A stretch of 21,362 bases of DNA, taken from Treponema sp. GTDB lineage: Bacteria > Spirochaetota > Spirochaetia > Treponematales > Treponemataceae. Made by a program: the position numbers and the translations under genes. Location: the NCBI GenBank assembly GCA_031290005.1, contig JAITOJ010000054.1:1-21362 (forward strand). Reading direction: 5' to 3'. Shown here one piece after another: positions 6,064 to 13,189 of the stretch (its first letter is position 1; the number at the start of each line of letters is the position of its first letter). A model generated the notes under the pieces. The model worked only from the letters and a program-made list of their open reading frames with translations. It did no database searches and had not been told where the DNA came from.

Positions 6064-8091
6064 TCAATTATAGCGCCGGATTATGATAACTCCTAAAGAA
6101 AGTAACATGATTCTATCACAGATGATCGCGTCGTTCAATATATCGCGGTATTTCAGACCTTTACAGGCTATTTCCACCGGATATTCAGTAAAATTCAGGA
6201 CAAACAGCGTACCGCCCCGATCCTGTACCGAAACGCCGGGGGGAATTTCCCAGGGGACGCAGGGTTTGACGCCGTGTTTCCCGCATACTCCGCCGTAAAA
6301 GGCGTCAAGCAGATCCGGCCCGGTACGGGCGGCGAGGTAGTACGCAGTTCCCGCGCCGTATTGATGGGCCGTTATCGCGGGGCTGTTGGCGGGCGTATTC
6401 TCAAAGCCCGTAAGGCTTTCGGTAAATTCCGCAAGAACGGAAGCTCCCGAAAGCCGGAGGGCATCGGCGTAAGCAAGGGCCTGAAACGTTTTTCCATCCA
6501 TCACAATATGCCGTTTTTCATACGCGGCGATTACATCCGTGGATTCCACGGCAAGGCCGAACACATCGGTCAGGTTCCCCGGCGTACCTCCAAGGTAGCA
6601 CAGATCATTTCCGTTCACGATACCGGTAAGATATGTCGCGGCCACCACGCCGCCGGTATCAATATACCGGCGGAGCCGGGCGGCGGTTTCTTCCCGCAGC
6701 ATATAGAGCATGGGGAGCACAATAAGGGCGTATTTTTCAAAAGCGGCGTCAAGACTGCCGATAACGTCGCAGGGGATTCCGGCCCGCCAAAAAGCGCCGT
6801 AATGGGCCATACATTCCTTCTGATAGTTTTTCTCCACATTGCCGGGAAGCTGCGCGTTATCCAAAGCCCAGCCGCTTTGAAAATCGTAGATGACCGCCGC
6901 CTTCGCGTCAACAGGTGCGGCAACAACGCCGTTGAGTTTTTGCAGGATAGAACCCAGGGCGGCGACTTCCCGGAAGATTCCGGTATCCGCTGTTCCCAAG
7001 TGGCTAATCACCGCGCCGTGGAATTTCTCGATTCCCCCCCGGCTTTGCCGCCACTGGAAATATTGAACCGAATTGGAGCCGTGGGCTATGGCTTGCAGGG
7101 AAGACAGTATATGCATACCGCTCTTTTTCGCCTTGCTGTTTTCCTGCCAGTTGGTCGCCCCCGGGCTCGACTCTATCATTAAAAACGGTTTGCCTTTGTA
7201 GGAGCGGTGCAGATCGTGAAAGAAGGCGGCTTGCAGCGCCTCGTCCACGTCAGATGCCTCGCGGTGCCAGCGGGGATAATTATCCCAACTGACAATGTCC
7301 ACCTGGCGGGCGAATTCGTGATAATCCAGCCCTACGTCGGGACGTTGGAAATTAGTAGTTATGGGTATGTCCGGGGTGACGCGCCGCAAGGGAGCGGTCT
7401 CTTCCAGAAAAAAGTCGATGGTCTGGCCGCTCGTAAACCGCTGCCAGTCAAGGATCATGCCGTGAATGGAAGCGTCGTTGGGAAAAATCTGCTCCCAGGC
7501 GGTAAAACAATGGCTCCAGAACGACGTATACCACGCGGCGTTCAGGGCTTCCAGGGAACCGTAGCGCTTTTTGAGCCATTCGTGGAATGCCGCGATACAG
7601 TGCGGGCAATAACAGGGAACGCCATTATATTCATTGGACACGTGCCAGAGCAGCAACGCCGGATGGCTGCCGTAACGCTCCGCCAGACGGGTGTTTATCC
7701 TGACGCAGGCTTCCCGGTACTTCTTTGAGGTCCGGCAGTGATTGTGCCGCCCGCCGTGGGGCTGCCGTCTGCCGTCCGCCGTCATCTGGCAGACTTCGGG
7801 GTATTGTTCCGAAAGCCAGGCGGGTTTTGCGCCGGAGGGCGTGGCAAGAATCACCTTTTGCCCGTTCTTGTGCAGGCGCTCGAAACATTCGTCAAGCCAG
7901 TCAAAGTGATAGACGCCCTCATCGCTTTCCAGCATGGCCCAGGAAAAAATACCGATGGACACAGCGTTGATTCCCGCCTCGCGCATATACTCCAGATCCT
8001 GGTCCAGCACTTCCGGGAAATCAAGCCACTGCTCGTAGTTGTAATCGGCCCCGTGCAGCAAGCCGGGCTCGCCGCTCTTTCCGTCCGTCAT
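6064..8091 (-). CDS. GH42 beta-galactosidase, cytoplasmic
   Basis: The 675-residue enzyme hydrolyses terminal beta-galactosides, here probably imported beta-1,4-galacto-oligosaccharides. It has the GH42 layout: a TIM barrel (about 1-370) starting GADYNYEQW, then a trimerisation domain and a small C-terminal beta domain. The acid/base Glu is E154 in WHVSNEY and the nucleophile E307 in LMIESSPGATNW. Cysteines at 119, 160, 162 and 165 (CYCPHC) match the zinc cluster of many GH42 enzymes. No signal peptide is present, so it acts in the cytoplasm. The ATG overlaps the permease stop (ATGA). Size and context match GanA/BgaA-type enzymes from galactan loci. The extreme C-terminus reads LSLGVIIIRRYN and looks complete. 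Confidence 0.93.
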   Translation of the reverse strand: MTDGKSGEPGLLHGADYNYEQWLDFPEVLDQDLEYMREAGINAVSIGIFSWAMLESDEGVYHFDWLDECFERLHKNGQKVILATPSGAKPAWLSEQYPEVCQMTADGRRQPHGGRHNHCRTSKKYREACVRINTRLAERYGSHPALLLWHVSNEYNGVPCYCPHCIAAFHEWLKKRYGSLEALNAAWYTSFWSHCFTAWEQIFPNDASIHGMILDWQRFTSGQTIDFFLEETAPLRRVTPDIPITTNFQRPDVGLDYHEFARQVDIVSWDNYPRWHREASDVDEALQAAFFHDLHRSYKGKPFLMIESSPGATNWQENSKAKKSGMHILSSLQAIAHGSNSVQYFQWRQSRGGIEKFHGAVISHLGTADTGIFREVAALGSILQKLNGVVAAPVDAKAAVIYDFQSGWALDNAQLPGNVEKNYQKECMAHYGAFWRAGIPCDVIGSLDAAFEKYALIVLPMLYMLREETAARLRRYIDTGGVVAATYLTGIVNGNDLCYLGGTPGNLTDVFGLAVESTDVIAAYEKRHIVMDGKTFQALAYADALRLSGASVLAEFTESLTGFENTPANSPAITAHQYGAGTAYYLAARTGPDLLDAFYGGVCGKHGVKPCVPWEIPPGVSVQDRGGTLFVLNFTEYPVEIACKGLKYRDILNDAIICDRIMLLSLGVIIIRRYN

Positions 8092-8948
8092 TCTTTTACC
8101 GCTCCCATCATCAGTCCGTTCAGGATGTATTTCTGCGAAACAAAAAACAGTATCACTACCGGTATGGCGGCCAGAATAGTGCCCGCGGTAACGATGCCCC
8201 AGTTGGTGTCGAAGCGCTGCTGGGTAAACTGATAAATGCCCACCATGACCGTAACCTTGTCGTTGCCTTTCAGGAGCAGGTTGGCGACAACGAAATCGCC
8301 GTAGGTGCTCATGAACGCAAGAATGGCGATGGTTATCACCATGGGCTTTATCACCGGAAAAAGTATCTTCCAGAACACCTGCCAGTAGGTGGCGCCTTCG
8401 ATGAGGGCCGATTCGTCAAGCTCAGGGGATATGGAATCGATGTAGGACTTTACCATCAGCACGTTGACGCTCATGGAGCCGGCCACGTACACGCAGATAA
8501 GGCCGCCGTGGGTGTTGAGGCCCAGGAACGGCAGGTAGGTGCCAAATTGCTGCATCATCACGTAAATGGCGACCATGGCGAGTATGCCGGGGAAGATGTT
8601 CATAATCATGATGCCCATCATGACCCCGCGCTTGCCGGCAAAGCGGAAACGGGACAGAGCATATGCCGAAAGGCAGGTTAAGAACACGATGAACGCCACC
8701 GAAATTGCCGACACCTTGAACGAGTTGAGCATCCAGCTGCCGAAGGACAGGCTGGGGTTATGCAGCAGGTCCCGGTAATTATTCGCCGTAAGCGCTTTTG
8801 GAATAAGGTTCGCGCCCAACAGCGATTTTGCCGCGTTAAACGATGTGGCGATAATCCAGAAAAACGGAAGTATCGCGAACAGTATTAACGCTATCGCTAC
8901 CAGGTATTTTATCGTTTTGATGATGAATACGCGCCGTTGTTTTTGCAT
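8088..8948 (-). CDS. ABC sugar importer permease, MalG type
   Basis: The 286-residue inner-membrane permease has six predicted membrane segments. The EAA loop that contacts the ATPase is at about residues 177-197 (DESALIEGATYWQVFWKILFP), slightly divergent in its first half. It ends in the short GLMMGAVKE tail typical of MalG-like CUT1 permeases. The ribosome site AGGAG is five bases before the ATG. It is 15 bp from the MalF-type gene and overlaps the beta-galactosidase by four bases. With its partner it should import galacto-oligosaccharides, by analogy with GanQ. No ATPase gene is present nearby, so a shared MsmX/MalK-type protein is assumed. Confidence 0.93.
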   Translation of the reverse strand: MQKQRRVFIIKTIKYLVAIALILFAILPFFWIIATSFNAAKSLLGANLIPKALTANNYRDLLHNPSLSFGSWMLNSFKVSAISVAFIVFLTCLSAYALSRFRFAGKRGVMMGIMIMNIFPGILAMVAIYVMMQQFGTYLPFLGLNTHGGLICVYVAGSMSVNVLMVKSYIDSISPELDESALIEGATYWQVFWKILFPVIKPMVITIAILAFMSTYGDFVVANLLLKGNDKVTVMVGIYQFTQQRFDTNWGIVTAGTILAAIPVVILFFVSQKYILNGLMMGAVKE

Positions 8949-8963
8949 GATTGCTCCTTTCCC

Positions 8964-10463
8964 TTACCGGGTTTCCTTCATGGCTTTTGTGTTCAGGGTC
9001 TGGAAGAACACCATCAGCGCGACCAGGATAAACAGCAGTACCGTAATTGCCGCGGAGAAGCCGTAATCAGCCGCGTTGGAAGAGCTGAAGCCCAGACGGT
9101 AAATGAACGAGATCAGCAAATCGGTGTAGCCCATGGGCACGGCGGTATCGGCCATGGCGGGAAGGCCGGCGTTAAAGCCCCAGACCAGGGTAAAGTTGTT
9201 GAAGTTGAAGCAGAACGAGGCGATTACCAGGGGCGCGAGTATGCGCATCACCAGGGGCAGCACGATTTTGCGCACCACGGTGAAGGGGCTGGCTCCATCA
9301 ATGGCGGCGGCCTCAAACAGATCGCCGGGTATGGACTTGAGCGCCCCGGAAGCGAGCACGTAAAAGTAGGGGTAGGACAAGTACACGTTGATGATGATCA
9401 GCGCGAGGCGGGTCGCCGCCACATTGGTAAAGAACCGGGGAGAAAACCCGAACAAGCCGGAGAGTACCGTGGTAACCAGCCCCATGTTTTCGTTAAGCAG
9501 CGCCCGCCATACCATGATGGACACCAGCACCGGGATTGGGTAGGGAATGATCAGAAGCGAGCGGATGAGGCGCTTGTATTTTAAGTCCTCAAAGAGCAGG
9601 GCTATCAGGAGGCCCAGGGCAAAACTTGCCAGCACCGACAAGAGGGAAAAAGCGATGTTCCAGATGAATATCTGAAACACCGGTTTCAGGTAGCCGGAGT
9701 TACCCAAAAAGCGGGCGTAGTTGTCCCAGCCGATGCCCACCATAAAGCCGGGGCTTAAGGTGCGGCCGCTTGCGGACGTGTAGGTTCCCCGGCGGGGCAG
9801 AAACACTTCCCCTGAACGGTTGTCGGTAAACGCGTCGGCTTTATCGTCGTAGCGGTAGGCGGGAAGGCGCACGGCAACCTCGGTAAGGGAAATAATCTTA
9901 ATCAGTTCCGGGGGCTTCCCGAACTGTACGTTGCCCAGGGCTTGCAGGCTTTGCAGGGTTTCGGCCCGGGTCATTTTGACATAGCCGTCGATTTCCTCCG
10001 GCGGGGCTGCGCCCGGCAAAGTTCCGGCGACCGGCGTTGGCAGGCGTCCGGGCGTTACTGTTGACAATTCCCCGTCCCGGTCAAGCAGCAGCAGAAAGCC
10101 GCCGCCCTTCCGGTACGCGGTCCATGCCCCAGAGAAGCCGCCTTCGGGGCTGTACATCTCCTGTGAAAGCCGCCGCACCGCCTGAGATCGGGTCAGCAGG
10201 TGGCCGCCGGACATATTGGTAAAGGACAGGTAGACCGTGTAGAAAATGGGGTACACCGTAAAGAGTAGGGCCATGACGAGGGAGGCGGCAAGCCAGCGCC
10301 AGGGGGTGAGGGACTTCCGCGCGAGCGCCACGGTGACAAAGCAGACCGCCGCGCCCACGAAAAGCCCCAGGGAGAAGAACCCGTCCCTGAAGAGGCGGAA
10401 CATGAAGAAGCAGCCCAGGAAGCAGAACACGGCAATCCCGGCAATACGCGGTATGGTTTTCAT
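8964..10463 (-). CDS. ABC sugar importer permease, MalF type with large periplasmic loop
   Basis: This is a 499-residue inner-membrane permease. Three N-terminal membrane segments (about 7-24, 29-48, 57-81) are followed by a ~180-residue periplasmic insert (about 82-263), then the core permease segments. The arrangement equals the P2 loop of enterobacterial MalF, which contacts the binding protein, and is absent from shorter CUT1 permeases. The EAA loop is at about 384-404 (EAAAIDGASPFTVVRKIVLP). It starts seven bases after the binding-protein stop with no good ribosome site, so coupled translation is likely. It pairs with the MalG-type permease downstream, by analogy with GanP. Confidence 0.92.
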   Translation of the reverse strand: MKTIPRIAGIAVFCFLGCFFMFRLFRDGFFSLGLFVGAAVCFVTVALARKSLTPWRWLAASLVMALLFTVYPIFYTVYLSFTNMSGGHLLTRSQAVRRLSQEMYSPEGGFSGAWTAYRKGGGFLLLLDRDGELSTVTPGRLPTPVAGTLPGAAPPEEIDGYVKMTRAETLQSLQALGNVQFGKPPELIKIISLTEVAVRLPAYRYDDKADAFTDNRSGEVFLPRRGTYTSASGRTLSPGFMVGIGWDNYARFLGNSGYLKPVFQIFIWNIAFSLLSVLASFALGLLIALLFEDLKYKRLIRSLLIIPYPIPVLVSIMVWRALLNENMGLVTTVLSGLFGFSPRFFTNVAATRLALIIINVYLSYPYFYVLASGALKSIPGDLFEAAAIDGASPFTVVRKIVLPLVMRILAPLVIASFCFNFNNFTLVWGFNAGLPAMADTAVPMGYTDLLISFIYRLGFSSSNAADYGFSAAITVLLFILVALMVFFQTLNTKAMKETR

Positions 10464-10470
10464 GGCTGTA

Positions 10471-11700
10471 CTACGGTATCATCGACTCAATCTGGGCTTT
10501 GGCGTTTTGCAGCGCCTCAGCCGGGGATTTATCGCCCGCGAACGACAGGGCCGCGGCGGCAGTCCACGCGTCCCAGACGTAGCCCATTTCCGGGATAGAC
10601 GGCATGGGCACGGCGTGCGCCCCGGCTTTGTTAAAGCCCGCGGCATCGTCGTCAGCGGCGTTCTCAAAGATCGATTTCCACGCCGAGGGGCGCTGCTCCG
10701 CCTGATACAGGGCCGTCATGTTTTCCTCCGTGGCGATAAAATCGACCGCGAAGGACTGCGCCAGGAGCCTGCGGGGGCTGGCCGCGCTGACGATCATGCC
10801 CTGCACGCCGAGGAAGGGATTCCCCGGAGGGCCGCCTTTTTTCGCCGCCGGGAACGCGCCGATAGCGTAGGGAACGCCCGCGGTTTTGAAGCGGTTCAGC
10901 GCCCAGGGGCCGGTACACACAAAGGGCGCTTTGCCGCTTTCAAACAGCACATGGGACGCGTCCCAGTCGATGGTTTCGGGGATGAGCTTGTTCCGCACCT
11001 GGGCGGTGAGGAAGTCCAGGGCCGCGACAAAGCCCGGCCCGTCCACGAGTATCCGCTTCCCGTCCAGGCTGCCATCAGCCTTTTTCCCAAAGACCGCCCC
11101 TCCAAAGCTGTCGTACACCGGGTAGGCGTTGTAGTGCGCGTCCGCAAGGCCCAGCATCCGCTCAACCTTCCCCGCTTTGATAAGCCGCTCGGTCATGGCG
11201 ACCGCCTCGTCCCAGGTTTCAGGCGGCTCCGGCACGAGCGATGTATTATAGAAGAAGCCGATGTTTTCCACGGCCAGGGGCAGGCCGTACAGTTTGCCGT
11301 TATAGGTAAAGCCTTCCAGCGACGGCGCGGTAAAGGAATCGCCCTTAGCGCCCGGATTGATTTCCAGCACCGCGCTGTTTTCTACGAGCGGCCCCAGGTT
11401 GTCGTGGGGGATGATGGCGATGTCCGCACATTCCGCGCCGCCCTGGGACAGCAGGAACTGGTTACGTATCTGCCCCAGGTCCACGAGGGACACTTCCACC
11501 GCCACGCCGTACTCCGCCTGAAACTTCCTGCCCAGCGCGGTGAGCACCTCGAGGCGTCCGTTGTCGTAGACCCAGAGGGTAAGTTTCTCCCCGCTCCTGG
11601 CCGCCGCCGCAGCCCCCGCGTCCTTTTTGGCGCAGGAAACCGTAAAGACGCTGAGGGCTGTCAACAGGGCCATGCATATCAGAGTAATCGTTCTTTTCAT
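10471..11700 (-). CDS. Sugar-binding lipoprotein of a CUT1-type ABC importer
   Basis: This is a 409-residue extracytoplasmic solute-binding protein (SBP family 1, MalE-like). Signal peptide and lipobox end in VSC with Cys23 as lipid anchor. The mature protein begins KLTLWVYDNGRLEVL, followed by the family stretch LYGLPLAVENIGFFYNTSL and PETWDEAVAMTERL. The late conserved motif FVCTGPWALNRFK is present near residue 265. AAGGAG lies seven bases before the ATG. It precedes the two permeases, so its ligand is probably the galacto-oligosaccharides released by the GH53 enzyme; in Gram-positive loci the counterpart is GanS/CycB. Ligand specificity is inferred from context only. Confidence 0.93.
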   Translation of the reverse strand: MKRTITLICMALLTALSVFTVSCAKKDAGAAAAARSGEKLTLWVYDNGRLEVLTALGRKFQAEYGVAVEVSLVDLGQIRNQFLLSQGGAECADIAIIPHDNLGPLVENSAVLEINPGAKGDSFTAPSLEGFTYNGKLYGLPLAVENIGFFYNTSLVPEPPETWDEAVAMTERLIKAGKVERMLGLADAHYNAYPVYDSFGGAVFGKKADGSLDGKRILVDGPGFVAALDFLTAQVRNKLIPETIDWDASHVLFESGKAPFVCTGPWALNRFKTAGVPYAIGAFPAAKKGGPPGNPFLGVQGMIVSAASPRRLLAQSFAVDFIATEENMTALYQAEQRPSAWKSIFENAADDDAAGFNKAGAHAVPMPSIPEMGYVWDAWTAAAALSFAGDKSPAEALQNAKAQIESMIP

Positions 11701-11737
11701 GTTCGTTCTCCTTTGTTCCGTTTTGTTCCGTCAAGCG

Positions 11738-11772
11738 AAACTACCCCGCCGCGCGGGGCGACGGGGTAGTTT
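11738..11772 (-). terminator. Strong stem-loop between the CBM9-like lipoprotein and binding-protein genes
   Basis: AAACTACCCC (11738-11747) pairs perfectly with GGGGTAGTTT (11763-11772) around a 15-base GC-rich loop. It begins two bases past the lipoprotein stop codon and lies 37 bases before the binding-protein ATG. On the transcribed strand the stem is followed by CGCTTG, not a U-run, so it may be a weak terminator or an RNA-stability/processing hairpin rather than a full stop. No promoter was found between it and the binding-protein gene. Confidence 0.5.
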
Positions 11773-11774
11773 GG

Positions 11775-12854
11775 TTATTTGACTGTGTAGCTTAAAGCGC
11801 TTGCCATGGTTACGGCAAGCGTGTCGTTGTCGTCGGAAGTCTTCGATGTCGCCCCCGCAGTGGCGGGGATCATGTTTTTAACCTGGATATGAGCTGTGTC
11901 AGACCACCAATAGTTGGAAAATGCCGCAAACACCTGCACCACATTTCCGGCGCTTGCGCCAAGGCTTGCCAGCGGAATTTGGTATTTTATCACTGAAACT
12001 TCAGGATCCGGGCGGACTGCGTAATCACTACCGTCCTTTGTCCAGGCAGCTACGGTAGATGTCGCTCCGGCGGCAGCTTCACCAGAGCCGGTAGCGGTAG
12101 GCATATAGTGAAAGACATAGCCTTCGAGGGTGGCCTCAGGCGCGCTCACCACTGTGGCCGCATTTGTCCAATCGGCATTGGTGAATGCTTTGCTGCCGTC
12201 GGTGCTGTTTGTGTTGTCAATGAAGAGGGTAATCCGGTCGTTTTCCCAGGCCGCAACGGCAGCGCCGAAGTCCAGGGCGATATACAGATTCGTTTCGTCA
12301 TTCGCCACATACAGGCCGTCGATGGCATAAGTAACCGTACCGTCTGAGGGACCCCACTTATCCGTAGACGACGCCGCTTTGGTGTTGTCACTGAAGTCAT
12401 CGTCCAGAATCCCCTTGTTGGCCCCGGTCATGTCGATAGCGGCATACGCGGGCGGCGGCACAGACGCCGCCTCGGTAGTCCCCAACACGGCGGCGCTCAC
12501 GGCGCTCCAGCCGCCGGTGTTCCCGGCCTTCACCGCGTAGTAGTACGCGGTTGCCGGCGTGCGGCCCGTGTCGTTGTAGGTGAGCGCGGTAAGGGTGTCG
12601 CTCACAAGCGTGGCAGCGTCCCAGGGGCCGGTTGCGGCACTTGCCCGGTAGAGGGCGTACTTGGTTGCGCCGGTAACCTCGTCCCATGCCAGGGAGACGC
12701 TGTCAGTCGTGACGGCTGTTGTGTGGAGGTTGGCGGGCGTTGCGGGCGGCGTGACAGTATCCGGCGTGACAGTATCCGTGGTGTCCTTGCACCCCATAGT
12801 TACGAGCATCAAGGCAATAGCCAGGGCTCCCAAAAGCATGATTTGCTTTTTCAT
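11775..12854 (-). CDS. Lipoprotein with FN3 and CBM9-like carbohydrate-binding domain
   Basis: The product is 359 residues with a lipobox ending VTMGC (Cys22). A short Thr/Pro linker with a repeated DTVTP precedes one fibronectin type III domain (about 38-130). A C-terminal domain (about 135-359) resembles the CBM9/DOMON fold used for carbohydrate binding, with IDGLYVANDETNLYIALDFG, an aromatic/charged turn and DRITLFIDNTNS. No catalytic domain is present. Both domains are close relatives of those in the galactanase upstream, also at DNA level. It is probably a surface-exposed galactan-binding protein that keeps polysaccharide near the enzyme. AAGGAG precedes the ATG by five bases. The CBM family assignment is from pattern only. 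Confidence 0.75.
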   Translation of the reverse strand: MKKQIMLLGALAIALMLVTMGCKDTTDTVTPDTVTPPATPANLHTTAVTTDSVSLAWDEVTGATKYALYRASAATGPWDAATLVSDTLTALTYNDTGRTPATAYYYAVKAGNTGGWSAVSAAVLGTTEAASVPPPAYAAIDMTGANKGILDDDFSDNTKAASSTDKWGPSDGTVTYAIDGLYVANDETNLYIALDFGAAVAAWENDRITLFIDNTNSTDGSKAFTNADWTNAATVVSAPEATLEGYVFHYMPTATGSGEAAAGATSTVAAWTKDGSDYAVRPDPEVSVIKYQIPLASLGASAGNVVQVFAAFSNYWWSDTAHIQVKNMIPATAGATSKTSDDNDTLAVTMASALSYTVK

Positions 12855-12936
12855 ATAAACTCCTTTGGCGCTTAACGCCCGCCCGGCTCATATTCCTTTC
12901 CGCCCCTGCGGGCGGCGGTTTCCAAAAATCCCCTGG

Positions 12937-13189
12937 TAATAAGACCCTTATCAGCCCCGTAATAAGACCCTTATTAGCCTCGTAATAAGACCCTTATTAG
13001 CCTCGTAATAAGACCCTTATTAGCCCCGTAATAAGACCCTTATTAGCCTCGTAATAAGACCCTTATTAGCCTCGTAATAAGACCCTTATTAGCCTCGTAA
13101 TAAGACCCTTATTCCCCCGGAAGTAAGACCCTTGCTCCTCCCGAAGTAAGACCCTTGCTCCTCCCGAAGTAAGCCCCTTGTTTTCCGCT
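12937..13189. repeat. Tandem array of eleven 23-bp units, each with a small hairpin
   Basis: Eleven adjacent units of exactly 23 bp fill most of the 334-bp gap between the galactanase gene and the next lipoprotein gene. The core of units 2-8 is AATAAG-ACC-CTTATT, a 6-bp stem with a 3-base loop, followed by a spacer of the type AGCCTCG. Units 1-7 differ by a single base or so; units 8-11 decay stepwise toward the galactanase stop codon (AAGTAAG-ACC-CTTG in 9 and 10). The last unit overlaps the first base of the stop codon. There are no spacers, so this is not CRISPR. Since 23 is not a multiple of three and each unit carries TAATAA, it is not coding. A second GC-rich hairpin at 12900-12915 sits beside it. 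Confidence 0.95.

Noticed and set aside
10246..11769. Plus-strand 507-codon open frame
   Set aside because: High-GC antisense shadow of the binding-protein and MalF-type genes, which have clear family motifs on the minus strand.
12900..12915. GC-rich hairpin CCGCCC-CTGC-GGGCGG as a terminator
   Set aside because: No T-run follows it on the transcribed strand, and it lies inside an operon gap; it may be only a local structure.
12937..13189. CRISPR array
   Set aside because: Units are contiguous 23-mers without unique spacers and no cas gene is near.
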